Below are positions 6,940 to 14,963 of a DNA stretch of 39,967 nt, one piece after another (the stretch's first letter is position 1; each line of letters begins with the position of its first letter). The stretch spans positions 1 to 39,967 of the forward strand of contig DASRFR010000024.1 in the NCBI GenBank assembly GCA_035651455.1, given 5' to 3'. The translations under genes and the position numbers were made by a program. The stretch comes from DASRFR01 sp035651455. Lineage in GTDB: Bacteria > Acidobacteriota > Terriglobia > Terriglobales > Acidobacteriaceae. Below the pieces are notes generated by a model. That model was given only the letters and a program-made list of their open reading frames with translations. It made no database searches and had not been told where the DNA came from.

Positions 6940-8139
6940 ATGATGTCCAGGACCCTCGCCCTTACCCTTGCTATTGCAGCTCTCACCATCAACCTAGAAG
7001 CCCAGCGTGGAGGAAAAGCGCCGGGGGGCAACGTGCCGAACCAGCCGCCGCCGGGGGGCAACATTCCCATGAGTGCTCCCGACATGAACCCCATGCCCAG
7101 GACGTTCTTTCTGAGCGGGAAGGTGGCGCTGGACGACGGGACGCCACTTACCGATCCCGCGGTGATTCAGAGTAACTGCCGCGGCATGACGCGGACGGAA
7201 GGGTACACCGATGCCAAAGGGCACTTCAGCTTCGAAATCGGCGCGGGACAGGGATTTCAGAGCGCCGGTATCGATCAAGCTTCCGATTCGTCCGGAGCTG
7301 CGATGGCCAACTACCCGGGGACTGTGTCCCGCAACTCGGTCAGTGCGAACTCCGCCAATCGGGGCAGCCTAGCACGCGATCTGCGGGAGTGCGAACTGCA
7401 GGCAGTGCTTCCGGGGTTCAGTTCGCAGGTGGTCGAGCTCGCGTCCCATTTAGGCGACCTGAACGTGGACGTGGGAACCATCATGTTGCACAGGATGGCG
7501 CAGGTACAAGGGTTTACCGTGAGTGCGACCAGCGCAGCTGCGCCGGGCAAAGCGAGGAAAGAGTTTGATAGAGGGCGCGACCAGGTAAAGAAGGAGAAAT
7601 GGGACGACGCCCTGAAAAGCTTCCAGAAAGCGGTAGAGCTTTATCCCAAGTATGCGGTGGCGTGGTTTGAGTTAGGGCAGGTTCAGTTGCAGAAGAACGA
7701 TGTGCCGGGCGCCCAGCAGTCGTTTCGTCAATCGATCAGCGCCGATCCGAGGTTCATCAGTCCATACGAAATGCTGGCGCAGATAGCTATCAAACAACAC
7801 GAGTGGCAAGTGGTAGCAGACAATACGTCGGAGATTCTGAAGCTTAATCCCTTGAATTTTCCTCAGTATTGGCTTTTCAATTCCGCCGCCAACTATTACC
7901 TGAAACACTACGAGGTCGCAGAGAAGAGCGCGCTGAGGGGTCTAGAAGCAGACCCGCAGCATAAAGTTCCCAAGCTCGAGCACCTGCTGGGGGTGTTGCT
8001 CGCGCAACGACATGACTATGCGGGCGCGGTGGAGCACATCAAGAACTACCTGCGGCTTTCGCCCAACGACTCCGATGCGCAGATCGCGCAGAAAGAGATG
8101 CAGGAATTCGAGAAGATGTCGAACCAGGCAGCGCGCTGA
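6940..8139 (+). CDS. Secreted TPR protein with N-terminal carboxypeptidase-regulatory-like region
   Basis: The 399-aa product begins with a signal peptide (MMSRTLALTLAIAALTINLEAQ) and a Gly/Pro-rich linker containing a repeated PPGGN-type motif. A beta-rich carboxypeptidase-regulatory-like segment follows (about 55-190: FFLSGKVALDDGTPL, then GYTDAKGHFSFEIG). Residues about 205-385 are TPR repeats, including WDDALKSFQKAVELYPKYAVAW and PGAQQSFRQSISADPRF. The likely role is as an exported or periplasmic scaffold for protein contacts; no partner can be named. The ATG at 6940 has GGGG upstream; the ATG at 6943 is an equivalent alternative. It converges with the TIGR03118 gene across a hairpin. Confidence 0.85.
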   Translation: MMSRTLALTLAIAALTINLEAQRGGKAPGGNVPNQPPPGGNIPMSAPDMNPMPRTFFLSGKVALDDGTPLTDPAVIQSNCRGMTRTEGYTDAKGHFSFEIGAGQGFQSAGIDQASDSSGAAMANYPGTVSRNSVSANSANRGSLARDLRECELQAVLPGFSSQVVELASHLGDLNVDVGTIMLHRMAQVQGFTVSATSAAAPGKARKEFDRGRDQVKKEKWDDALKSFQKAVELYPKYAVAWFELGQVQLQKNDVPGAQQSFRQSISADPRFISPYEMLAQIAIKQHEWQVVADNTSEILKLNPLNFPQYWLFNSAANYYLKHYEVAEKSALRGLEADPQHKVPKLEHLLGVLLAQRHDYAGAVEHIKNYLRLSPNDSDAQIAQKEMQEFEKMSNQAAR

Positions 8140-8149
8140 GGGTAGCGAC

Positions 8150-8181
8150 GAGTCCCCGCCCCGGCGAAAGGCGGGGAACTC
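8150..8181. terminator. Hairpin between convergent genes (possible bidirectional terminator)
   Basis: GAGT-CCCCGCC (8150-8160) pairs with GGCGGGG-A-ACTC (8170-8181): 11 bp with a single bulged A and a 9-nt loop. It begins 10 nt after the TPR stop and ends 9 nt before the facing TIGR03118 stop. Neither strand has a good T-run. Confidence 0.45.
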
Positions 8182-8190
8182 ACAGGTAAT

Positions 8191-9270
8191 TTACTTGTGT
8201 TTACGTGCCCCGCTGGTGCCGGGAGCCAGTGTGATCGCGCCGAAGATACCATCTACGTACTCGTTCGGACCCGCCGTAAAGAAGAGCTGGTTGCGGTTGC
8301 CATTCATAGAATTACCGGCTCCAAACGCAATTCCCCATAGTTGGTCGATAGTGATGGGTTTGCCTTTCGTATCCCTGATGGTGCCGATAAACTTTCCCGT
8401 ATGGCGGTCGAAAGCGTTGATGGTTCCGCTTGGAGTATTGTTGCTGACGAGCAAGGCGTTACTGAGCGGGCCAAAGTTGCCGGGCGATACCGCGAGTCCC
8501 CACGGCTGGTTTAGCGGGTTACCGGCGATCAGCCGCTTCATCAAATCACCGCTTTCGGAGTAAACATCGACCAGACCGCCGCTACCACTGGTGATGCTGG
8601 CATAGGTCACGTAGACAGAATTCCCGATGTCCTGAATCCCGTACGGGGTAAAGCCGGCCGGGGCCATGGGGTCAGTGAAGGAGCGCACAAAATTGAAGTT
8701 GCCGTCGTAGATATCCACCTTGTTGTTCACCGTGTCAGCGGCGAAGAGATAGTTGGTGCCATTCAGGTTGTCGGTGGTAATGGCCAGGCCGGTGTAGGCT
8801 GCTCCGCTTTTTGAGTTATTCACTGCGATGATCGCATTGGTGGCGTCTACAGATGGACTCCAGCCACTGATCGTTCCGTCCAAGGTGGCGAAGAGGAATA
8901 CGGCCGCGCCCGACTGACCATTCGAAGAAATCACAAAATCAGACGAGCTGTTGAAGACGATTCCCGTGGGTGATCCGTTGCCGGCACCCGAAGCGGACGG
9001 AATGGTCACGACTAGCGATTGCTTAACGCCGGGGCCGCTGTAGAGCGTGGACAATCCGGTACCGTTGTCGCTGAGCCAGAATGGGCCGGTGGAAGAGAAC
9101 GCCAGTCCCCAGGCATTTACCAGATCAGAATCCACGTGCAGCGCTTTCCCGGATTGATTGGCGACAAGATTGAACCGCTTGTATTGGGCCTGAACGGAAG
9201 TCAAAAGGGACAGTGTCAATGAACCGAGCAGGGCGGACCAGAGGGTGAAACGGCGAACTGGATGCGACAT
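8191..9270 (-). CDS. TIGR03118 family secreted protein (copy 1)
   Basis: This 359-aa protein has an N-terminal signal peptide (WSALLGSLTLSLLTSVQAQ) and the conserved block NAWGLAFSSTGPFWLSDNGTGLSTLY, SLVVTIPSASG, GSPTGIVFNSS and GLAVSPGNFGPLSN. This is the signature of the TIGR03118 group, whose function is not established. Repeated WG-L/I-A and sugar-binding-like turns suggest a beta-propeller fold, by inference. No catalytic residues are evident. The ATG at 9270 is preceded by AGGAG. A second copy lies at 13679-14734 with the same block order. It converges with the TPR gene and is preceded by the GloVer-repeat gene. Confidence 0.85.
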   Translation of the reverse strand: MSHPVRRFTLWSALLGSLTLSLLTSVQAQYKRFNLVANQSGKALHVDSDLVNAWGLAFSSTGPFWLSDNGTGLSTLYSGPGVKQSLVVTIPSASGAGNGSPTGIVFNSSSDFVISSNGQSGAAVFLFATLDGTISGWSPSVDATNAIIAVNNSKSGAAYTGLAITTDNLNGTNYLFAADTVNNKVDIYDGNFNFVRSFTDPMAPAGFTPYGIQDIGNSVYVTYASITSGSGGLVDVYSESGDLMKRLIAGNPLNQPWGLAVSPGNFGPLSNALLVSNNTPSGTINAFDRHTGKFIGTIRDTKGKPITIDQLWGIAFGAGNSMNGNRNQLFFTAGPNEYVDGIFGAITLAPGTSGARKHK

Positions 9271-9484
9271 TGGAACTCCTTTCGAATTGCGAGCGTGAAA
9301 TCGGGGACGCGCTCGATCCCCATTGAAGAGGGGTGAAGACGACTCACCTCAAATCCGGGGGAATGGTAGTGCCGTTTCACAGGGGAGTTGTCGCGGCAAT
9401 GTCATTGCTTCGTCACTTTGTTGTTGGGGAAGGCGGGGGAGCAAGTGCTCTAAGGGAGCTGTTACATCTTCGGGGCGAGCCGAT

Positions 9485-9521
9485 GGCCAGGAAGATCGGA
9501 ACGTCTCCGAACCGCCTGGCC
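9485..9521 (-). other. Nested two-stem hairpin after the GloVer-repeat gene
   Basis: The outer stem GGCCAGG/CCTGGCC (9485-9491 with 9515-9521) encloses an inner TCGGA/TCCGA stem (9496-9500 with 9506-9510). It lies 15 nt past the stop of the upstream-transcribed gene. There is no T-run on the minus strand, so it may be an mRNA 3' end stabiliser or a weak terminator. Confidence 0.4.
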
Positions 9522-9536
9522 TTATCGCCGGGATTG

Positions 9537-10706
9537 TTACGGAGTAATTTTGAAGATCACTCCCGAGCCGTGGGCGCCCCCGAAGCGGGTAGTGCCATAC
9601 AGATTACCGGCTTTATCACGAGTCAACCCTGCGTAGGGTTGATTTCCGTCAGAGCCGTCAAAGCTATGCAGCACTTTGAAATCTCCAGCAGTGGTCACGG
9701 TGAATACTGTCCCTGAGCCAAAATCCCCCCCATAGGCGGTTGTTCCGTAGATGTTATTGGCATCGTCAAGGACCAGGTCACCGACTGGATACGATCCGTT
9801 TGACCCGCCAAAATTGATGATCCATAGCTCGCGCCCTGAAGGATCGAGCTTGAAGACCGAACCGAGGTTCAGTCCGCCACCGGCGGAGGTCGTGCCGTAG
9901 AGATTGCCGTCCGCATCACGGACCATAGCACCTAGGGGAAAAACTCCATCGCCGGAACCGGTGAAATCATGCAGGGTTGTCTCCCCGCCCGTGATATCGA
10001 GTTTGAAGATGGTTCCGGACAAGAATAGTCCTCCTATGGAGGCGGTACCATAAAAGTTTCCAGTGACGTCGCGGATGAGAGTTGCAGTCGGCTGGGCACC
10101 ATCTGTCGGAGTGCCAGCAAAATTGTGCAAGACGGTTTCTCGCCCCATGGGATCAAGCCGGAAGATAGTGCCATCGCCGGAAGAGCCACCGCCCTTGGTG
10201 GTGCCGTACAGGTTGCCACGACGATCGCGAATCAAGCCGCCGTAAGGTTGACCACCATCGGCATGACCGGAAAAAGTATGGAGCAGCTGAAAATTGCGCG
10301 CAGGCGTGATTTTGAATACGGTTCCAGCGTTGAACGCTCCCTTGTAGGACGTGGTGCCGTACAGATTGCCGAACGGATCGAGAACCAGTCCGCCGATCGG
10401 ACCTGCCCCGTCCCTTAAACCTCTAAAGTTGTAGAGCACGCTTTCTTTGCTCGCGGGATCCAGTTTGAAAACCGTCCCCTGGAAGAACGGACCGCCCGCG
10501 TAGGTTGTGCCGTAGAGATTTCCAACGGGATCGAGAACGAGTGTGCCCTTGTCGGGAGAGGCCCCGTCTGGCGAGTTGGAGAAATCGTAAAGCACGCTGA
10601 AGGTTTGCGCTTGTACTGTGGGAATCAACAATGTGAGGAAGAAAAACAGTGCGAACGGCAAAAGGAGAGGGCCGCCGCAGGTTGAGCCGAGAAACTTGAT
10701 TTTCAT
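9537..10706 (-). CDS. Secreted GloVer-type tandem-repeat protein
   Basis: The 389-aa product has a signal peptide (LLLPFALFFFLTLLIPTVQAQ) and then seven consecutive repeats of about 51 residues. Each repeat carries the core D..GN-L/F-YGT-T/A..GG......G-T/S-V/I-F. The last is shorter and ends the protein at GVIFKITP. This is the choice-of-anchor tandem-repeat GloVer architecture of Acidobacteria and relatives. It is probably an extracellular beta-propeller-like protein; function unknown. The ATG at 10706 has GGGG 10 nt upstream; a GTG at 10715 is possible. No anchor domain is seen. It sits between rpsA and the TIGR03118 copy 1 gene, all on the same strand, but rpsA's terminator separates it from rpsA. 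Confidence 0.88.
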   Translation of the reverse strand: MKIKFLGSTCGGPLLLPFALFFFLTLLIPTVQAQTFSVLYDFSNSPDGASPDKGTLVLDPVGNLYGTTYAGGPFFQGTVFKLDPASKESVLYNFRGLRDGAGPIGGLVLDPFGNLYGTTSYKGAFNAGTVFKITPARNFQLLHTFSGHADGGQPYGGLIRDRRGNLYGTTKGGGSSGDGTIFRLDPMGRETVLHNFAGTPTDGAQPTATLIRDVTGNFYGTASIGGLFLSGTIFKLDITGGETTLHDFTGSGDGVFPLGAMVRDADGNLYGTTSAGGGLNLGSVFKLDPSGRELWIINFGGSNGSYPVGDLVLDDANNIYGTTAYGGDFGSGTVFTVTTAGDFKVLHSFDGSDGNQPYAGLTRDKAGNLYGTTRFGGAHGSGVIFKITP

Positions 10707-10786
10707 GTTACGCACGCCCCGGAGTCTCTGGATTACAAGGGGGCGTCAACGGTTGCCTGGGCGGGGCCGGGGAGGTCGAAAGCGGC

Positions 10787-10812
10787 AAAAAAAACGGGCC
10801 GAAGCCCGTTTT
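10787..10812 (-). terminator. Rho-independent terminator of rpsA
   Basis: On the minus strand AAAACGGGC pairs with GCCCGTTTT around a UUCG tetraloop, giving a 9-bp stem, and is followed by a T-run (8 consecutive A on the plus strand at 10787-10794). This is a strong canonical terminator placed 24 nt after the rpsA stop. Confidence 0.88.
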
Positions 10813-10835
10813 GAAGAAGTTACCCTATTCTGAAA

Positions 10836-12686
10836 TCATCCCTGGTCGTTGCTAGCCCGCTTCCAGGACATCAGTTCGCCGATGGTTGAACCGCCGGTGC
10901 TGGACACGGGCTGCTTGTAAGACTCCACCTCGGCACGCGATGCCTCTTCCCCAACCGCGCGAATGCTGAGGCCGACCTTCTTTTCATCGGGGTTCATCTT
11001 GATGATCTTGAAGTCGAACTCCTGACCGGCTTCGAGATGAATGGGTTGGCCATTGCCGTCGACCGCTTCGGAGTTATGGCAGAGGCCTTCGACCCCTTCC
11101 GCGATTTCGACGAAAGCGCCGAAGCTCGCGATGCGGAGCACCTTTCCATGGACAACATCGCCGACATGATGCTGCTCAAGGAAGGTTTCCCAGATGTCGG
11201 GCTGAAGTTGCTTCATGCCGAGAGAGAGGCGGCGCTTGTCGGGCTCGATAGCGAGGACCACCGCTTTGACCCGATCGCCTTTCTTCAGAACCTCGGAGGG
11301 GTGCTTCACGCGCTTCGTCCAACTCAGATTGCTGACATGCACGAGACCGTCAATGCCATCCTCGATTTCGACAAATGCGCCGAATTCGGTGAGATTCCGT
11401 ACACGACCTTCCACGGTGGCACCGACCGGATATTTTTCGTACAAAGTGTCCCATGGATTGGGCGCGAGTTGCCGCATGCCGAGCGAGATGCGCCGTTCCT
11501 GAGGGTTCACATTCAGCACAACGCATTCGACGTGATCGCCGACATTCACCAGCTTGGAGGGATGCTTCATGCGCTTGGACCAGGTCATCTCACTGACGTG
11601 GACCAGGCCTTCGATGCCCTGCTCGAGTTCGACGAAGGCGCCGTAGTCAGTCACGCTGATGACGCGACCACCCACGTGGGCTCCTACCGGGTAGCGCTGG
11701 GCCGCATCCAGCCAGGGATCCGGCGTGAGTTGCTTAAAGCCGAGCGAAACGCGCTGCTTGTCTTTATCGAACTTCAATACCTTGACCTGGATCTGATCAC
11801 CGACGTTGACCAAATCGCGAGGATGAGTAAGGCGTCCCCACGACATGTCGGTGATATGGAGCAGCCCATCAATGCCGCCCATATCGACGAAGGCACCATA
11901 CTCGGTGAGGTTCTTTACCACCCCGGTGAGGACCGCGCCCTCATCGAGGTGCTCGAGAGTTTTTGATTTTTTCTCGTTCTGCTCTTCCTCGAGGATCTGC
12001 TTGCGCGAAACCACGATGTTGCCGCGCTTCTTGTTGAGCTTGATCACGGCGACTTCGAGAGTCTGGCCCTTCATGCCATCCAGATTCCGCACCGGACGCA
12101 AGTCCACCTGCGAACCCGGCAAGAAGGCCCGTGCGCCGAGAATGTCGACGGTGAGTCCGCCCTTAATACGGTCGATCACCACGGCCTGAATGGGCTTCTT
12201 CTCGTTGTGGGCGCGCTCAATCTCGTCCCACGCGCGCAGGCGCTGCGCCTTTTGATGGGAGAGATTGATGTAACCTTCCTCGGTTTCGCCCTTCTCGCGC
12301 ATGACGTCCATTTCGTCGCCGGGCTGAAAGCGAGGTTTGCCCTCGTGGTCCATGACTTCGGCAATGGGCAACATGCCTTCGGACTTGGCACCGATGTCGA
12401 CGACGACGTGCGTAGGCGTGAGCTTCAGCACGGTGCCTTTGAGGACATGGTCCTCGCTGGCTTGCTGTTCTTCGACTTCGGTGGTGAAACTTTCGAGGGC
12501 TGCGGCAAAATCGTCAGTTGAAGCCGCAGGTTGTTTTTCGTCGTGGGTGGCGGTCAGCGGTGTCGGTTGCGGATTATCCGCGGTTTGTGCCGAGCCCGCA
12601 TCCGAAGCCACAACCGGTTCGTTTTCTACCTGAACGGATGTTGCGGAATCAGTATTGGGGGCGTTGTTATCGTCGTACAAGATCAT
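10836..12686 (-). CDS. rpsA: 30S ribosomal protein S1
   Basis: S1 binds single-stranded mRNA and delivers it to the 30S subunit during initiation. The 616-aa product has six S1 RNA-binding domains at about 80-146, 164-232, 249-320, 335-407, 421-493 and 508-576. The last four carry the typical GAFV...G.EGL.H.S pattern; the first two are the divergent ribosome-binding type (GLTVDILGARAFLPGSQVD in domain 2). Before domain 1 is an unusual acidic, low-complexity extension of about 79 residues. The ATG at 12686 has GAGG very close (2 nt); the in-frame GTG at 12710 lacks any support. Transcription probably starts at the promoter at 12850-12879 and ends at the UUCG terminator, giving a single-gene unit with a leader of about 155 nt. 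Confidence 0.96.
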   Translation of the reverse strand: MILYDDNNAPNTDSATSVQVENEPVVASDAGSAQTADNPQPTPLTATHDEKQPAASTDDFAAALESFTTEVEEQQASEDHVLKGTVLKLTPTHVVVDIGAKSEGMLPIAEVMDHEGKPRFQPGDEMDVMREKGETEEGYINLSHQKAQRLRAWDEIERAHNEKKPIQAVVIDRIKGGLTVDILGARAFLPGSQVDLRPVRNLDGMKGQTLEVAVIKLNKKRGNIVVSRKQILEEEQNEKKSKTLEHLDEGAVLTGVVKNLTEYGAFVDMGGIDGLLHITDMSWGRLTHPRDLVNVGDQIQVKVLKFDKDKQRVSLGFKQLTPDPWLDAAQRYPVGAHVGGRVISVTDYGAFVELEQGIEGLVHVSEMTWSKRMKHPSKLVNVGDHVECVVLNVNPQERRISLGMRQLAPNPWDTLYEKYPVGATVEGRVRNLTEFGAFVEIEDGIDGLVHVSNLSWTKRVKHPSEVLKKGDRVKAVVLAIEPDKRRLSLGMKQLQPDIWETFLEQHHVGDVVHGKVLRIASFGAFVEIAEGVEGLCHNSEAVDGNGQPIHLEAGQEFDFKIIKMNPDEKKVGLSIRAVGEEASRAEVESYKQPVSSTGGSTIGELMSWKRASNDQG

Positions 12687-12849
12687 TGCCTCGAATGGTA
12701 TATCTCGCACTCATGTGCGGGAGGATGCGGGCCGGTGGCGGACAGCTGGCGTGAGTCTTAGGTTCTGATGGGCTCGTCCTGGCGAACGAGCTTGGAGAAT
12801 CCCAGCGGTCGGACGTGACAGCAAACCCGCGTCCTAAGGGAACCTCTCG

Positions 12850-12879
12850 ACTATAGCAACCGCTTCGGAACAGTGTCAA
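12850..12879 (-). promoter_or_regulatory. Sigma70-type promoter of rpsA
   Basis: On the minus strand TTGACA (12874-12879) is followed after 18 nt by TATAGT (12850-12855). The -35 is a perfect match and the -10 matches at 5 of 6 positions. Transcription would start near 12843, giving rpsA a leader of about 155 nt. Confidence 0.75.
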
Positions 12880-12979
12880 ACCCCAAACCACAGAAAATCC
12901 AATTGGTTGTCAGCCTCATCCTGCGAGCCATTGGATAACGCCTGCGGGGTGTGGGATGCATTACTTTTCGGTGAATTTT

Positions 12980-12997
12980 GCGAGTTGACAAACTCGC
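12980..12997. promoter_or_regulatory. 18-bp inverted repeat, possible operator
   Basis: GCGAGTT-GACA-AACTCGC has perfect 7-bp arms. It contains a TTGACA hexamer but no -10 at the proper spacing. It is 45-63 nt upstream of the HIT start codon, so it could be a repressor site; no binding protein can be named. Confidence 0.35.
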
Positions 12998-13026
12998 AGT
13001 CGAGCTCCGAAAAACGGCTTTCATCT

Positions 13027-13034
13027 GCTACCCT
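13027..13034 (+). promoter_or_regulatory. Extended -10-like element before the HIT gene
   Basis: TGC-TACCCT (TGn extension at 13027; the hexamer keeps T, A and the final T of TATAAT) ends 8 nt before the ATG at 13043. If active, it would give a leaderless or nearly leaderless mRNA. The match is weak. Confidence 0.25.
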
Positions 13035-13042
13035 GCCGTGGC

Positions 13043-13528
13043 ATGGATTACCTATGGACGCCGTGGCGCTACGCTTACATTACAGGCGCAGGCAAGAGCA
13101 CGGGCTGCATTTTTTGCGACATTCCTAACGACCAGAGCAACGACAAGGAACGCAAGATCGTCTACCGCGGTCAGCATTGTTTCATCATCCTGAACACGTA
13201 CCCCTACACACCCGGCCACGTGATGGTCGTGCCCTATGCGCACTTGGACGAGTTGCGAAAGCTTCCCACAGACGCGGCGCAAGAAATGATGCAATTGACC
13301 CAGAAAATGGAAGCGGTTTTGCGGGAAACCTATCATCCCGACGGCATCAACCTGGGGATGAACATAGGGCGTGCCGCCGGAGCAGGGGTTGCCGGGCACA
13401 TTCACATGCATGTTCTGCCGCGGTGGGTGGCGGATTCCAACTTCGTCGCGGTGATCGGAGAGACGCGCGTATTGCCTGAGACCCTCGATGTCACCTGGGA
13501 GAAACTCAGTCGAGCCCTGCAAAATTAG
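13043..13528 (+). CDS. HIT-family nucleotide hydrolase / Ap4A-type phosphorylase-like protein
   Basis: This 161-aa protein has the histidine-triad motif HIHMHVLPRW (His119, His121, His123), whose central histidine attacks the alpha-phosphate of nucleotide substrates. The N-terminal MDYLWTPWRYAYI and the GCIFCDIP pair (Cys22, Cys25) are typical of the acidobacterial/actinobacterial branch related to Ap4A phosphorylase. The likely role is hydrolysis of dinucleoside polyphosphates or nucleotide conjugates, with substrate not determined. The ATG at 13043 fits the conserved N-terminus but has no Shine-Dalgarno. It is divergent from rpsA and convergent with TIGR03118 copy 2. Confidence 0.9.
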   Translation: MDYLWTPWRYAYITGAGKSTGCIFCDIPNDQSNDKERKIVYRGQHCFIILNTYPYTPGHVMVVPYAHLDELRKLPTDAAQEMMQLTQKMEAVLRETYHPDGINLGMNIGRAAGAGVAGHIHMHVLPRWVADSNFVAVIGETRVLPETLDVTWEKLSRALQN

Positions 13529-13533
13529 AGGTC

Positions 13534-13570
13534 AAAAAAACGGACGGCAGAACTGGATCGTCTGCCGTCC
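13534..13570 (-). terminator. Rho-independent terminator for TIGR03118 copy 2
   Basis: A perfect 10-bp stem GGACGGCAGA/TCTGCCGTCC (13542-13551 with 13561-13570) with a 9-nt loop is followed on the minus strand by seven T (plus-strand A7 at 13534-13540). It lies about 110 nt past the minus-strand gene's stop and 6 nt after the HIT stop, so it may also block plus-strand transcription. Confidence 0.78.
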
Positions 13571-13678
13571 CGATGCAAGACATGCGAGAGAGAACCTGTA
13601 GAGCTCTTTACCTCCGCCTCGGCCAGAAAACCAGACGTATGCCAGCCCAGCACCTGGAGGATAGTGGATGTTTGCACG

Positions 13679-14734
13679 TCACTGGGCGTTAATGACTCCA
13701 AAACGCCCGTGTACATACGCGCCTGGTCCAGAGGTGTAGAAGAGTTGGTTCGGGTTGCCTTGTACGCCGCCGGTGCCGAACGCGAGCCCCCACAATCCCG
13801 GGAACGTCAGAACCTTGCCCGTGCTGTTGGCCAGCTGACCGGCGAACTTGCCAATCTTTGAGAAGGCATTGATCTTGCCGTCGCCCAGGTTGGCAATCAG
13901 GACATCGTTGCTAAAGGTTCCGAAGTTGGACGGCGATACGGCGATGCCCCAGGGGGCATTCAGCGAGCCCTTGCTGGCGAAGCGCCGCTTGAAGTTGCCA
14001 TTGAGATCGAAGATGTCCACAAAGCCGCAGCCAGCGCAGAAAGTGGCATCCGTCTTGGTGGCATTCTGTTTGGCATAGAGAACGTAAAGCAAGCCATTGA
14101 CATTCTTGACGTTGAAAGGTGCAAAGCCCGCGGGAAGGTTGGGATCGACAAACTTGCCCGCCAGGGTCACCGGCAAGAAGTTGCCGTCGAACACATCCAC
14201 GGTGGCGGCGAAGAAGTTGGCCACGTAGAGATGGTTCGCGGTTCCATTATTCGCGAGCTCCATGCCTTTGTAGTTCGCCCCACTCGCGGAATTGTCAACC
14301 GCAATGAATGCCGTGGAACCACCGTACCAGCCGCTAATTGTCCCATCCTCGGTGACGAAGAGAAAGGAAGCAACGAAGCCGTGAATTTTGAAGTCGTTGG
14401 TTCCGTTGTAGACAGTTCCAGTGGGAGAACCTTTCGCGTTGCCAATTCCCGGAGGAATGGTCACTACAAGCGACTGCGGCTGACCGGTACCGGTGTAAAG
14501 AGTCGAAAGCCCGTTCTGATTGTCTGAAATCCAGAAATCACCGCCAGTGCTGAAGCTGATCCCCCACGGGTTTTGCAGATTGGGATCGGTGAATTTGCCG
14601 ATGCCTGCCTGGTCGGCAGTCAGTACGGTGGCTTTGTAGCCTGCAGCAAAAGCGGTACTAGCCGCGCAGAAAAGCGCGAGTACGCAAACGAAAATTGGCA
14701 AAACGATGCGATACAGCGAAGAGCTCGCCTTCAT
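13679..14734 (-). CDS. TIGR03118 family secreted protein (copy 2)
   Basis: This 351-aa protein has a signal peptide (IVLPIFVCVLALFCAASTAFAA) and the same ordered blocks as copy 1: NPWGISFSTGGDFWISDNQNGLSTLY, SLVVTIPPGIG, GSPTGTVYNGTNDF and GIAVSPSNFGTFSNDVL. The two copies are clearly paralogous but diverged throughout, so the duplication is old. Copy 2 has a short extra segment with two cysteines (ATFCAGCGFVDIFD), which could form a disulfide after export. The ATG at 14734 follows a strong AAGGAGG. The function of the family is unknown. It is transcribed alone and ends at the terminator at 13534-13570. Confidence 0.87.
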   Translation of the reverse strand: MKASSSLYRIVLPIFVCVLALFCAASTAFAAGYKATVLTADQAGIGKFTDPNLQNPWGISFSTGGDFWISDNQNGLSTLYTGTGQPQSLVVTIPPGIGNAKGSPTGTVYNGTNDFKIHGFVASFLFVTEDGTISGWYGGSTAFIAVDNSASGANYKGMELANNGTANHLYVANFFAATVDVFDGNFLPVTLAGKFVDPNLPAGFAPFNVKNVNGLLYVLYAKQNATKTDATFCAGCGFVDIFDLNGNFKRRFASKGSLNAPWGIAVSPSNFGTFSNDVLIANLGDGKINAFSKIGKFAGQLANSTGKVLTFPGLWGLAFGTGGVQGNPNQLFYTSGPGAYVHGRFGVINAQ

Positions 14735-14843
14735 ACTTCCTCCTTGAGTTTCCTGCTAACCGAGGCGGATCGACGGGAATGTATATTGCCAACCAGCGGA
14801 ATCAGTGCCGGCGGTCGCGAGGAAGCCTAAAGAATAGCGGGGA

Positions 14844-14853
14844 GACAATTGTC
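14844..14853. promoter_or_regulatory. 10-bp perfect palindrome upstream of TIGR03118 copy 2
   Basis: GACAATTGTC lies 110 nt upstream of the TIGR03118 copy 2 start in an AT-richer stretch, between that gene and ligA. It could be a regulator site. No well-spaced promoter was found beside it, and such short palindromes occur by chance. Confidence 0.2.
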
Positions 14854-14963
14854 ACGAAAACGTCAACAACTTGTCATTATGTTTGGCAACGCTATTGAAA
14901 GATAAACAGTTGCAAGAAACTGCATATGCGGCGCCGGGGTGGGGGTTTCGGGTTGTGGAGCAA

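Larger units (their letters stand above)
12711..13042. other. Divergent intergenic region between rpsA and the HIT gene
   Basis: These 332 nt hold no credible gene. They contain the rpsA promoter (12850-12879), a 6-bp GCTCGT/ACGAGC hairpin within the rpsA leader (12772-12777 with 12786-12791), an 18-bp inverted repeat (12980-12997) and an extended -10-like element directly before the HIT start. Confidence 0.7.

Noticed and set aside
9333..9716. 127-codon frame on plus near the GloVer-repeat gene
   Set aside because: Overlaps the GloVer gene antisense at its 3' half and has no Shine-Dalgarno or recognisable domain.
11037..11966. 309-codon frame opposite rpsA
   Set aside because: Repetitive because rpsA itself has S1 repeats; a complementary-strand shadow.
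12985..12990. TTGACA as a -35 box for the HIT gene
   Set aside because: No -10 hexamer at 16-18 nt; the TGnTANNNT element is 38 nt away. It was kept only as part of the inverted repeat.
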